DNA from: Achromobacter marplatensis
GTDB lineage: Bacteria; Pseudomonadota; Gammaproteobacteria; Burkholderiales; Burkholderiaceae_B
DNA length: 64,000 nt
Assembly (NCBI RefSeq): GCF_002209535.1
Contig: NZ_NJIG01000017.1
Span: 54,256 to 118,255 of the forward strand
Reading direction: 5' to 3'
Shown here piece after piece: positions 52,392 through 60,472 of the stretch (positions within the stretch are counted from its first letter, which is position 1; every line of letters begins with the position of its first letter). Position numbers and translations under genes: made by a program. A model generated the notes under the pieces. The model was not told where the DNA came from. It made no database searches and saw only the letters and a program-made list of their open reading frames with translations.

Positions 52392-54086
52392 ATGAAGTTC
52401 GAACTGAATCGGCTGGCGGCATCGCTGGCGCTGGCCGCGGCGAGTGCCGCCGCGCTGCCGGCCCATAGCGCCCCCGCGCCGTCCGAGAACGCCACCATCA
52501 ACTTGATCCGCCTGCTGGTGCAGCAAGGCGTGCTCAAGCCCGAACAGGCCGACGCGCTGGTTGCGCAGGCCGAAGCCGAAGCCAAGACCGCGCGCCAGGC
52601 CACCCCCGACCGCGGCGCGGCCGTGGCCCAAGCCGGCGACGTGCGCGTGCCCTACATCCCGCAGACCGTGCGGGACCAGATCCGCGACGAGGTCAAGGCC
52701 GAAGTCATGGTGCAGGCCAAGGAAGAGAACTGGGCGCAGCCCAATACCTTCCCCGACTGGGTGTCGCGCATCACGGTGGAAGGCGACGTGCGCGTGCGCG
52801 ATGAGTCGCGCTTCTACAACGGCGGCAACAGCAACGAAATCACCGATTTCGCCAAGCTCAACGCCAAGGGCCCGTACGACGTCAACCCCAACACCAACGG
52901 CGGGTACCCGCCGATGCTGAATACGCGCGAAGACCGCCGCAACCAACTGCGCATCCGTGCGCGCCTGGGCGTGCGCGCCGAACTCTCGGAAGCATGGACG
53001 GCCGGCATCCGGCTGGCCACGGGCAGCGACGACAGCCCGGTGTCCACCTCCCAGACCTTGGGCGGCGGCATGGGCAAGAAGGACATCTGGCTGGACCAGG
53101 CCTACCTGACGTACCGCCCCGCCAAGTGGGCTACCGTCACGGGCGGGCGCATCGCCAACCCCTTCGAATCGACCGACACGCTGTTCTCGAACGATCTGAA
53201 CTTCGACGGGGTCGCCGCCATCTTCAAGCACCCCCTGGAAGGCCGCGACGTGACCTTGTTCGGCACGCTGGGCGCGTTCGCCACCGAATACGCGAACAAC
53301 GGCTGGAACTCGTCGTCGCTGAGCGAGGGCAGCACCGAGAACAAATGGCTGCTGGGCGCGCAGGTCGGCGCCGACTGGAAGATCAACAACCAGAACAGCC
53401 TGCGCGGCGCGCTGGCCTACTACCACTTCGACAACATCGCGGGCAAGCGCTCCAGCTCCTGCTCGCCTTGGGCGGGCGATGAGAACTGCGACACCGACTG
53501 GTCGCGCCCGGCGTTCATGCAGAAGGGCAATACGCTCTTCCTGCTGCGCAACATCGCGCCCAATCCGCTCAACCCGGCCGACACGCCGCAGCCGCAGTAC
53601 GTGGGCCTGGCGTCCAAGTTCGACTTGCTGGACCTGAATCTGCGTTGGGACACGCGCGTGTTCGACGGCCTGGGCTTGCGCTTGAACGGCAACTACATCC
53701 GCAACCTGGCTTACAGCAAGAGCAAGATGGCCAGCCGCTCGCAGGGCTACATCGTCAACAACTTCGGCGAGAACGGCGACATCGAAAGCGGCCCCAACGC
53801 CTGGATGCTGCAAGCCACGCTGGGCCGGTCGTATGACCTGAAGGAAAAGGGCGATTGGCTGGCCTTCGTTGGCTACAAATACATCCAGCCGGATGCGCTG
53901 CCCGACGCGTTCAACGATTCGTCGTTCCACCAGGGCGGCACGAATGCGCGCGGCTACTACATCGGCGCGGGCTACGCCTTCGAGAAGAACGTCTACGGCG
54001 TCTTCCGCTGGATGAGCACCAAGGAGATCTACGGCGCGCCCTTGGCCATCGACACGATGCAGTTCGAAATCAACGCCAGGTTCTAA
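52392..54086 (+). CDS. Putative outer-membrane porin (Porin_5-like)
   Basis: A 564-residue exported barrel protein. Signal peptide (LAASLALAAASAAALPAHSA) and a short helical N-terminal segment (NLIRLLVQQGVLKPEQADAL) typical of the putative-porin family; the rest is long amphipathic strands ending in IDTMQFEINARF with a C-terminal Phe. A Cys pair (SSSCSPWAGDENCDT) could form an extracellular disulphide. A GGAG site precedes the ATG. Being in the TonB operon suggests it is an energised or signal-linked channel, but no plug domain is present. Confidence 0.88.
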   Translation: MKFELNRLAASLALAAASAAALPAHSAPAPSENATINLIRLLVQQGVLKPEQADALVAQAEAEAKTARQATPDRGAAVAQAGDVRVPYIPQTVRDQIRDEVKAEVMVQAKEENWAQPNTFPDWVSRITVEGDVRVRDESRFYNGGNSNEITDFAKLNAKGPYDVNPNTNGGYPPMLNTREDRRNQLRIRARLGVRAELSEAWTAGIRLATGSDDSPVSTSQTLGGGMGKKDIWLDQAYLTYRPAKWATVTGGRIANPFESTDTLFSNDLNFDGVAAIFKHPLEGRDVTLFGTLGAFATEYANNGWNSSSLSEGSTENKWLLGAQVGADWKINNQNSLRGALAYYHFDNIAGKRSSSCSPWAGDENCDTDWSRPAFMQKGNTLFLLRNIAPNPLNPADTPQPQYVGLASKFDLLDLNLRWDTRVFDGLGLRLNGNYIRNLAYSKSKMASRSQGYIVNNFGENGDIESGPNAWMLQATLGRSYDLKEKGDWLAFVGYKYIQPDALPDAFNDSSFHQGGTNARGYYIGAGYAFEKNVYGVFRWMSTKEIYGAPLAIDTMQFEINARF

Positions 54087-54091
54087 AGGCC

Positions 54092-54790
54092 ATGGACATG
54101 CACATCGTATGGGATGAAACCCGCCATTCGCCCGCGGCGGGTCGCGGCCGGCGGTTCGCCGCCGCCGTGGCCCTGTGCGCGGCCGGGCTGAGCCTGGCCG
54201 GCGGCGCGCAGGCCGAAAGCATGGAAGAGCGCCTGCGCGCCCAGTTGCGCAGCACCACGCAGCAGCTGCAGCAATTGCAAAGCGAGCAGGCGCAGGTCAA
54301 TGCGGCGAAAGCCGCGGCCGAAGCGCAGCGCGACGCCGCGCAAAAGGAACTGGAGTCGCTGCGCGGGCAACTGGCCAAGAGCCGCGGGCAGGCCGAGAAG
54401 CTGGCCGAGCAGCAGGGCGCAGTGATGGAAAGCGCCCAGGCGCAAATCGCGGCCAGCCATGCGCAGTTGGGCAAGTTCAAGGGCGCGTACGACGAGCTCT
54501 TGACGCTGACGCGCGCCAAGGAAGCGGAACGCCAGACGCTGGCCCGCAACCTGGCGCAGCGCGACGAAGAGGTCAAGGTTTGCGTGGCCAAGAACCGCGA
54601 CATGTACGAGGCGGGCAAGGAAATCCTCACCGCCTATGAACGCATCAGCACCGGTGACATCCTGGCGCTCAAGCAACCTTTCGCGGGCAAGGCGCGCGTC
54701 AAGTTCGAAGAGCAGGCGCAGGCGTATGGCGACAAGCTGTACGACGCGCAGGTGCCGCGGAGTCAAGCTGCTGCAACGTCCAACCCGTAG
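54092..54790 (+). CDS. Exported coiled-coil protein of unknown function
   Basis: A 232-residue protein with a signal peptide (FAAAVALCAAGLSLAGGAQA) and a long coiled coil from about residue 45 to 140, rich in Q, A, E and K (RSTTQQLQQLQSEQAQVNAA). The tail is less charged. It starts 5 bp after the porin stop codon, with AAGG just before ATG 54092 (ATG 54098 is an alternative). Probably a periplasmic spacer or chaperone-like partner within this operon. No named family recognised. Confidence 0.75.
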   Translation: MDMHIVWDETRHSPAAGRGRRFAAAVALCAAGLSLAGGAQAESMEERLRAQLRSTTQQLQQLQSEQAQVNAAKAAAEAQRDAAQKELESLRGQLAKSRGQAEKLAEQQGAVMESAQAQIAASHAQLGKFKGAYDELLTLTRAKEAERQTLARNLAQRDEEVKVCVAKNRDMYEAGKEILTAYERISTGDILALKQPFAGKARVKFEEQAQAYGDKLYDAQVPRSQAAATSNP

Positions 54791-54834
54791 TCTGTCCCCC
54801 GATTGCCATTTTTCTTTATCCAGGAAATACCGAA

Positions 54835-55332
54835 ATGACCGAAACCAGCCTGATTCTCGACGTGAACGCCGCACGCCTGCAGGCGCTGCTGCAATCCCTG
54901 GGCTACCGCGTGACCCTGTCCGAACAGAATGGCATGGTCCAGTTGCTGAGCGCCAGCCAAGGCGTGGGCTTTGCCGCCCGCCTGGGCAATCCTGCCCAGC
55001 AGGAAGACCATTATCTGGACTACACGCTGAGCTGCGCGCTGCGCGTGCAAGGCGAGCTGCCGGCCGGCTTGGCCGACCGCTGGAACGTGGAAAAGCGCTT
55101 CGCCCGCCTGTCGGTGCAGGGCGTGTTCCTGGTGCTGGAGCTGGACGTGATCGTGGCCGGCGGCGTGTCGGAGAACTATCTGCGCGCCACTACCGAACTG
55201 TGGGATCGCCTGCTGCAGGAATTCCTGCTGTTCCTGCGTGCCAATGCGTCGGCCCAGGATGTTGCTGACGCCCCCGCCGAAGCGCCGCAGGACGCCGAGG
55301 CCGAGACGGCCGAAACGACGGTCGCCGCGTAA
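54835..55332 (+). CDS. YbjN-like (type III secretion chaperone-fold) protein
   Basis: A 165-residue protein with the YbjN fold pattern: RLQALLQSLGYRVTLSEQNG near the start, NVEKRFARLSVQGVFLVLEL in the middle, and VSENYLRATTELWDRLLQEF near the end, followed by an acidic Ala/Glu-rich tail. YbjN members resemble type III secretion chaperones. Here it sits between the coiled-coil and PpiC genes of the secretion locus, suggesting a folding or regulatory role. Confidence 0.7.
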   Translation: MTETSLILDVNAARLQALLQSLGYRVTLSEQNGMVQLLSASQGVGFAARLGNPAQQEDHYLDYTLSCALRVQGELPAGLADRWNVEKRFARLSVQGVFLVLELDVIVAGGVSENYLRATTELWDRLLQEFLLFLRANASAQDVADAPAEAPQDAEAETAETTVAA

Positions 55333-55405
55333 CGCGCCCCCCGCAGCGCGCCGCCGGATGTATGCGCGTCCGGCGGCGCGCTGATGCCATACAGAGGTTT
55401 CCATC

Positions 55406-56467
55406 ATGACCAAGTCCCTGAGCGCTTCCAACCGGCTGCGCCTGACTGCCGCGGTGCTGTTCATTGCCGTGCTGGCCGGCGCCATCGCGCTGATGCGCGG
55501 CAAAGACGCCCAAAGCAGCGAGGCCGCGCCGCCCAAGGCGGTGGCGTCCGCCACCCCGTCCGCAGCGGCCTCGGCCAGCGCGCCTGTCGCCGCGCCCGCC
55601 AGCCGGCCACCCGCGATCGCCACGCTGGGCGCGGTCCAGGTTGATCGCGACGAACTGCTGCGCCAATTGCAGGCGATGCCGCCGCAGGCGCGCGAGCAGT
55701 TGAAGGAAAACCGGACGGGCCTGGACCAATGGCTGCGCGCCCGCCTGGCCGAAAAGGCGTTGGTCGAGCAGGCGCGTGCGCAAGGTTGGCAGGACAAGCC
55801 GGAGCTCAAGCGCGCGTTCCAGGCGGCGCAAGAAAGGATCGTGCTGCAAAGCTATCTGGAATCGGTCAGCCGGGCGCCGGACGACTATCCGGCCCAGGCC
55901 GATCTGCAAGCCGCGTATGAGCGGGCCAAGCCGCAGTTGGCGGTGCCGGCTCAATACCGGGTCAGCCAGATCTTCCTGCCCGCCGCGCTGGGCGATGCCG
56001 ACGCGGTCACTGCGGCACGCAAGCAGGCGCAGGACCTCGTCAAGCGGGCCCAGGCGCCCAAGGCCGATTTCGCGGCGCTGGCGCAGAACTACTCGCGCGA
56101 TGACACGTCGCGCGCACAGGGCGGCGACATCGGTTTCGTGCCGTTGGCGCAGTTGATGCCCGAGATGCGACCGGTGATCGAGCAGATGAAAGAGGGCGAG
56201 GTGTCGGCGCCGGTGCAGTCGGCGGCAGGGTTTCACATCCTGAAGCTGTCCGCTTTGCGGCCGGCCAGCGTCACGCCGTTCGATCAGGTGAAAGAAGAAC
56301 TGCGCGCCGCGCTGCGCTCCCAACGTCAGGAACTGGCCGCGCGGGCCTATCTGGAGGGCTTGTTGAATGCCGGTACCGTCAGCATCGATGGCGCGGCCCT
56401 CAATGCCGCGTTTGAACAAACCGCGGCCGCCCCGGCGGCCAACCCGGCCGTCGCCCGCGCCCCATGA
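55406..56467 (+). CDS. PpiC/SurA-type peptidyl-prolyl cis-trans isomerase, membrane-anchored
   Basis: A 353-residue periplasmic folding factor: an N-terminal anchor (LTAAVLFIAVLAGAIALMRG), a helical SurA-like N-domain, and a parvulin domain at about residues 181-280 (YRVSQIFLPAALGD, FAALAQNYSRDDTSRAQGGD, GFVPLAQLMPEM, AGFHILKLSALRP). GAGG precedes the ATG. In this locus it probably assists outer-membrane or exoprotein folding. Its last 101 bp overlap the next gene in another frame. Confidence 0.9.
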   Translation: MTKSLSASNRLRLTAAVLFIAVLAGAIALMRGKDAQSSEAAPPKAVASATPSAAASASAPVAAPASRPPAIATLGAVQVDRDELLRQLQAMPPQAREQLKENRTGLDQWLRARLAEKALVEQARAQGWQDKPELKRAFQAAQERIVLQSYLESVSRAPDDYPAQADLQAAYERAKPQLAVPAQYRVSQIFLPAALGDADAVTAARKQAQDLVKRAQAPKADFAALAQNYSRDDTSRAQGGDIGFVPLAQLMPEMRPVIEQMKEGEVSAPVQSAAGFHILKLSALRPASVTPFDQVKEELRAALRSQRQELAARAYLEGLLNAGTVSIDGAALNAAFEQTAAAPAANPAVARAP

Positions 56468-56900
56468 CGCGACGGCGCCGCAGTTTGCGCCGGCCATCGG
56501 CCGGCGGCTGGATGCCCGGCTGAAGCTGGCGCTGGGCGACGCCCAGCCGCCCGCCAGCCTGCAGTGCGCCGGCGCATTGCTGCAGGCGCTGCGGCAGACC
56601 TATCCCGACGATTTGGGGCGCTGGTTTCCGCTGGTGCCCGAACAGGCACCGGTGCGCGCTCGCGACGTGTCACGCGAATTGGGGCTGGACTTGTCGGACT
56701 TGCGGGTGCTGTACCGGGCGTTGCGGGTGACCTGGCTGGCCGAACTGGTGTTTGGCGGCCGGGAGCAGGCGCGCCAGTGGCTTTGCAGCCCCAAGCGGCG
56801 CCTGCTTGGGCGGGTGCCCTTGTCGCTATGCCAGCATGGGCGGCACGCCGTGATGATCGAACAATGGCTCGTCAACATCGATGAAGGAAACGGCCCATGA
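56367..56900 (+). CDS. Xre/MbcA/ParS-type antitoxin-like protein
   Basis: A 177-residue protein whose C-terminus (REQARQWLCSPKRRLLG, PLSLCQHGRHAVMIEQWLV) fits the MbcA/ParS toxin-binding domain; the middle (RARDVSRELGLDLSDLRVLY) looks like a helix-turn-helix. The start at 56367 lies inside the PpiC gene but has a strong GGAGGGC site seven bases upstream; no better start exists after the PpiC stop. The overlap is 101 bp. It overlaps the RES gene by 4 bp (ATGA), the standard antitoxin-toxin order. Confidence 0.75.
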   Translation: MPVPSASMARPSMPRLNKPRPPRRPTRPSPAPHDATAPQFAPAIGRRLDARLKLALGDAQPPASLQCAGALLQALRQTYPDDLGRWFPLVPEQAPVRARDVSRELGLDLSDLRVLYRALRVTWLAELVFGGREQARQWLCSPKRRLLGRVPLSLCQHGRHAVMIEQWLVNIDEGNGP

Positions 56901-57406
56901 TTGCGCTGTGGCGCTTGAGCAATAGCCAGGACCTGCAGCCGCGGGCCCGGCCGGCGGGCCGCTGGCATGGCGCCGGCGCGCCGGTGGTGGTGCTGGACGC
57001 GAATCCGGCAGCGGCCGTATTCGCGCGGCTGGCCTTGTCGGAAGTGGGGCATCCGCGGGCGTTGCCCAGCCACTATTTCCTGTTGGAGGTGATGGCGCCG
57101 GACCATGCCGTCAGCGATGCCGACCCGCCCCTGCACTGGGAGACCGACCTGCCCGGTACCCGGGCGGTGGGCGATGCCTGGCTGGCGCGCGGCGACACCC
57201 TGCTGCTGCGGGTGCCATCGCCGGCGGGCGGCTTCCAATACCTGTTGAACGCCGCTCATCCGCAACTGGCGCTATGCCAGATCGTGTCTTCGGTGGCGTA
57301 TCCCTATGCGCCGCATCTGGCAGGTATTGCGGACGCGGTGCTGGACGGGGCGGGGTGGCTGGTGGCGGCGGGCCGAGAGGGCGGACGGGACGGCGGACGG
57401 GACTAG
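56897..57406 (+). CDS. RES-domain toxin-like protein
   Basis: A 169-residue RES-type protein with the family N-terminus (WRLSNSQDLQ), GRWHGAGAPVVVLDANPAAA, and a C-terminal LRVPSPAGGFQYLLNAAHPQ with the conserved Ser and NxxHP. RES toxins degrade NAD+; their catalytic set includes an Arg in GRW, a Tyr in the VxYL strand, a Glu in the following helix (ALLE) and the Ser. Here Arg and Ser are present, but the Tyr position reads Val and the helix Glu reads Ala/Arg. Pairs with the upstream antitoxin-like gene. Confidence 0.75.
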   Translation: MIALWRLSNSQDLQPRARPAGRWHGAGAPVVVLDANPAAAVFARLALSEVGHPRALPSHYFLLEVMAPDHAVSDADPPLHWETDLPGTRAVGDAWLARGDTLLLRVPSPAGGFQYLLNAAHPQLALCQIVSSVAYPYAPHLAGIADAVLDGAGWLVAAGREGGRDGGRD

Positions 57407-57453
57407 GGCCGGTTATGGCCCTAGAATGAGGCACAGCCGGCGTTGCGCCGGCT
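57404..57453 (+). terminator. Two adjacent hairpins after the RES gene
   Basis: Hairpin 1: TAGGGCC / GGCCCTA (57404-57410 with 57417-57423). Hairpin 2: AGCCGGCG / CGCCGGCT (57435-57442 with 57446-57453), 3-nt loop. They separate the secretion locus from pdxY. No T-run, so they may protect or end the transcript by other means. Confidence 0.45.
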
Positions 57454-57483
57454 GGCAACCCGTTCCCGTCAGGAGCCCGCCGT

Positions 57484-58347
57484 ATGACCGCAATCTCCGC
57501 TGCCCCCGCGCCGGGCGCAGCGTTGCCCGCCTACACCACGCAGGTGGACATCGTTTCCATCCAGTCCCAAGTCGTCTATGGCTACGTCGGCAACAACGCC
57601 GCCATGCCGATCTTCCGCCGCGCGGGCCTGCGGGCCATCGCGGTGCCCACCGTCATCTTGAGCAACACGCCGCATTACCCCACGCTGCATGGGGGCGCGG
57701 TGCCGCTGGATTGGTTCGAAGGCCTGTTGAAGGGGCTGGACGAGCGCGGCGTGACCAAGGTGGCGCGCGCCGTCGTCTGCGGCTATCTGGGCCAGCCGGG
57801 GCAAGCCGATTTGCTGGCGCGCTGGCTGCCGACGGTGCGCGCGGCGCGCCCGGATCTGCGCGTGCATATCGACCCCGTGATGGGCGACCGCAACGACGGC
57901 CTGTATGTGGACGCCGGCCTGGTCGCACAATACCGCGATTTGCTGGTGCCGCTGGCCGACGGCATGACGCCGAACCACTTCGAACTGGAACTGCTGGTGG
58001 GCCGCCCCCTGGCGTCGATCGATGACGTGGTGGAGGCGGCGCGTGAATTGATCGCGCAAGGGCCTGAATGGATCGTCGTGACCAGCGCTGCCCCGATGGC
58101 AGCCGCCTCCGGCACCTTGCAGCTGGCGGTGGTGACGCGGGACAAGGTCAGCGTGGTGACCCACCCCGAGATCGCCATCCCGCCGTCCGTGCATGGCACG
58201 GGCGATGTGTTCATGGCCAGCCTGACGGCCAGGTTGCTGACCGGGCAGGACCTGCCCGAAGCGGTGCGCGAGGCCGCCGCCCAGGTGACGGCAACGCTGG
58301 AGCGCACGCGCGAACTGGCCTGGGAAGAGCTGGCGGTGGAAGACTAA
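57484..58347 (+). CDS. pdxY: Pyridoxal kinase
   Basis: A 287-residue kinase that phosphorylates pyridoxal to PLP in the B6 salvage pathway. Family motifs: SIQSQVVYGYVGNNAAMPIF, TVILSNTPHYPT, VHIDPVMGDRNDGLYVD, and the catalytic HGTGDVFMASLTARLL near residue 240. Length is right for PdxY. AGGAG precedes the ATG. It stands alone and is convergent with the cyanase gene; a hairpin lies between. Confidence 0.95.
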   Translation: MTAISAAPAPGAALPAYTTQVDIVSIQSQVVYGYVGNNAAMPIFRRAGLRAIAVPTVILSNTPHYPTLHGGAVPLDWFEGLLKGLDERGVTKVARAVVCGYLGQPGQADLLARWLPTVRAARPDLRVHIDPVMGDRNDGLYVDAGLVAQYRDLLVPLADGMTPNHFELELLVGRPLASIDDVVEAARELIAQGPEWIVVTSAAPMAAASGTLQLAVVTRDKVSVVTHPEIAIPPSVHGTGDVFMASLTARLLTGQDLPEAVREAAAQVTATLERTRELAWEELAVED

Positions 58348-58351
58348 GGCC

Positions 58352-58369
58352 AGGCCCCGGATGGGGCCT
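58352..58369. terminator. Hairpin between convergent pdxY and cynS
   Basis: Perfect 7-bp stem AGGCCCC / GGGGCCT, loop GGAT, in the 28-bp gap between the two stop codons. It could serve both strands; no long T-run. Confidence 0.55.
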
Positions 58370-58375
58370 CTCCCA

Positions 58376-58822
58376 TCAGTACGTCTTGTACGGCAGGAAC
58401 TTGCCGCTCATCACGATCTGCACGCGGTCGCCCTTGGGGTCGGCCTCGCGCGACAGGTCCATCTTGAAGTCGATGGCGCTCATGATGCCGTCGCCGAACT
58501 CTTCATTGATCAGCGCCTTGAACGTGGTGCCGTAGACGCTGATCAGTTCATAGAAGCGGTAGATCAGCGGATCCGTCGGCACCGACGTCGGCAGGGACCC
58601 CTTGTAGGGCACCACTTGCAACTGCACGACGGCGTCGGCGGGCAGGTCCAGCACGCGCGCGGCGGCCAGGGCCTGTTCCTCGGTCAGCGTCATCTGGCCC
58701 AGCAGCGCGGCCGTGGTCCATTCCTTGCTCTGGCCGACGGCTTCGGCGATGGCGGTCCACGTTAGCTTTTTTTCCAGCTTGCGGGTGACGATCAGTTCGG
58801 TGACTTCAGCGCGGGACATCAT
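58376..58822 (-). CDS. cynS: Cyanate hydratase (cyanase)
   Basis: A 148-residue cyanase that converts cyanate and bicarbonate to ammonia and CO2. The catalytic triad is in place: Arg and Glu three apart in IYRFYELISVYG, and Ser 23 residues after the Glu in DGIMSAIDF, the same spacing as E. coli R96, E99, S122. The N-terminal helical domain is TELIVTRKLEKKLTWTAIAE. ATG 58822 is used because AAGGAG lies 11 bases upstream; a GTG four codons earlier has no free site. Last gene of the leftward unit. Confidence 0.95.
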   Translation of the reverse strand: MMSRAEVTELIVTRKLEKKLTWTAIAEAVGQSKEWTTAALLGQMTLTEEQALAAARVLDLPADAVVQLQVVPYKGSLPTSVPTDPLIYRFYELISVYGTTFKALINEEFGDGIMSAIDFKMDLSREADPKGDRVQIVMSGKFLPYKTY

Positions 58823-58830
58823 GATGGAAT

Positions 58831-59625
58831 TCACTCCTTGTGGGATGCCTTGTCGACCAGGAAGTCGACGAGATGGTTGCGGATTTCGTAGTAGCGGGGC
58901 TCGTGGTGCAGGCTGGCCCGGGTCCGGTCGCGCGGCAGATCCACGCTGACGGATTCGGCGATGCGGGCATAGGGGCCCGCGCTCATCAGCAGGATGCGGT
59001 CCGACAGCAGGATCGCTTCGTCCACGTCGTGCGTGATCATGAATACGGTCTGGCGGGTTTCCTGGACAATGCCGCGCAGCTCGTCCTGGATGGTGCCGCG
59101 GGTCAGCGCGTCCAGCGCGCCGAAGGGCTCGTCCAGCAGCAGCATCTTAGGCTGGATCGCAAAGGCGCGGGCAATGCCCACGCGCTGCTTCATGCCGCCG
59201 GACAGTTCGCAGGGCTTCTTGCCGGCGGCTTGCGTCAGGCCCACCATGTCCAGATAGCGCAGGCTGTGTTCGCGCACCTGGTCGCGGTCGTAGGCAGGCC
59301 AGCGCGACCGCACGCCGAATTCCACGTTTTGCAGCGCGGTCAGCCACGGCAGCAGCGCGTGCGCCTGGAACACCACGCCGCGTTCCAGCGACGGTCCGGC
59401 GATCTGGCGGCCGTCCATGATGACGATGCCCTCGTTGGTGTCGTCGATGCCGGCCAGCACATTCAGGATGGTCGTCTTGCCGCAGCCGGAATGGCCGATC
59501 ACGCAGACGAACTGGCCCTGTTCGATCGTGAAATCGATGTTCTCGAAGACGGGCGGCTGGGGCTGCCCGTTGCGTCCCGGGTAGCGTTTTCCCAGGCCTT
59601 GCACTTGCAGGAAAGCTTGGCTCAT
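58831..59625 (-). CDS. ABC transporter ATP-binding protein (NrtD/CynD-like)
   Basis: A 264-residue ATPase: Walker A GHSGCGKTTIL, Q-loop, signature LSGGMKQRVGIARAF, Walker B MLLLDEPFGALDAL, and H-loop FMITHDVDEA. Belongs to the nitrate/sulfonate/taurine subfamily. It lies 4 bp after the permease stop and 8 bp before cynS, so the transporter should import cyanate (or nitrate/nitrite-like anions) for the cyanase. Confidence 0.93.
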   Translation of the reverse strand: MSQAFLQVQGLGKRYPGRNGQPQPPVFENIDFTIEQGQFVCVIGHSGCGKTTILNVLAGIDDTNEGIVIMDGRQIAGPSLERGVVFQAHALLPWLTALQNVEFGVRSRWPAYDRDQVREHSLRYLDMVGLTQAAGKKPCELSGGMKQRVGIARAFAIQPKMLLLDEPFGALDALTRGTIQDELRGIVQETRQTVFMITHDVDEAILLSDRILLMSAGPYARIAESVSVDLPRDRTRASLHHEPRYYEIRNHLVDFLVDKASHKE

Positions 59626-59629
59626 GGCG

Positions 59630-60472
59630 TCATTCCCGATAGCTGACCAGCCGCGCGGCGCGCGCTAGCAGGGTATCCAGCAGCATGCCGATCAGGCCGA
59701 TGAAGAAGATGGCGCAGATGATGTTCGCGATGGAGAGGTTGTTCCATTCGTTCCAGACGAAGTAGCCGATGCCGGTGCCGCCGATCAGCATTTCGGCGGC
59801 CACGATGACCAGCCAGGCGATGCCCACCGAAATGCGCATGCCGGTCATGATAGTGGGCGCGGCCGCGGGCAGGATCACCTGCAGGGCGGTGCGCAGGCGC
59901 GACACCTCCAGCGTGCGCGCCACGTTCAGCCAGTCCTGCCGCACGGCGCCCACGCCGAAGGCGGTGTTCACCAGCATGGGCCACAACGAGCAGATGAAGA
60001 TGACGAAGATGGCGGACGTGTCGGCGTCCTTGATGGTGTAGAGCGCCAGCGGCATCCACGCCAGCGGCGAGATCGGCTTGAGCACCTGGATGAACGGGTC
60101 GAAGGCGCGGTAGACGGTCTTGGACATGCCGATCAGGAATCCCAGAGGAATGGCGGCCAGCGCCGCCAGGCCAAAGCCCGTCAACACGCGCGCCACCGAA
60201 TAGGCCAGTTGCACGCCGATGCCCTTGTCGTTGGGGCCGCGGTCGTAGAACGGGTCTTTCAGGTGCTGCCACAGTTGCGCGCCGACGTCGGCGGGGCCGG
60301 GGAAGGGGGTCTTCGACCCGCTGGCCGCGGCATTGCCGACCAGCGCGGCGTAGGCCGGGTCCACCGTCGCGCCCCCCGTGTTGGTGCGTGTGGCAACGTG
60401 CCACAGCAGCAGAAAAGCCAGGAACAGGGCGACGGACAGGAACGTCGCCCGCCAGTGTTGCACGGACCGCAT
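59630..60472 (-). CDS. ABC transporter permease (NrtB/CynB-like)
   Basis: A 280-residue inner-membrane permease of the nitrate/taurine type with about six helices. The EAA-like loop reads EVSRLRTALQVILPAAAPTI. The start at 60472 overlaps the binding-protein stop by one base (TGATG); a longer open frame upstream is inside the binding-protein gene. N-terminal helix: LSVALFLAFLLLWHVA. Confidence 0.92.
   Translation of the reverse strand: MRSVQHWRATFLSVALFLAFLLLWHVATRTNTGGATVDPAYAALVGNAAASGSKTPFPGPADVGAQLWQHLKDPFYDRGPNDKGIGVQLAYSVARVLTGFGLAALAAIPLGFLIGMSKTVYRAFDPFIQVLKPISPLAWMPLALYTIKDADTSAIFVIFICSLWPMLVNTAFGVGAVRQDWLNVARTLEVSRLRTALQVILPAAAPTIMTGMRISVGIAWLVIVAAEMLIGGTGIGYFVWNEWNNLSIANIICAIFFIGLIGMLLDTLLARAARLVSYRE

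Noticed and set aside
51744..53930. 728-codon minus-strand open frame over tonB and the porin
   Set aside because: Opposite strand encodes TonB and a porin with signal peptides and C-terminal signatures.
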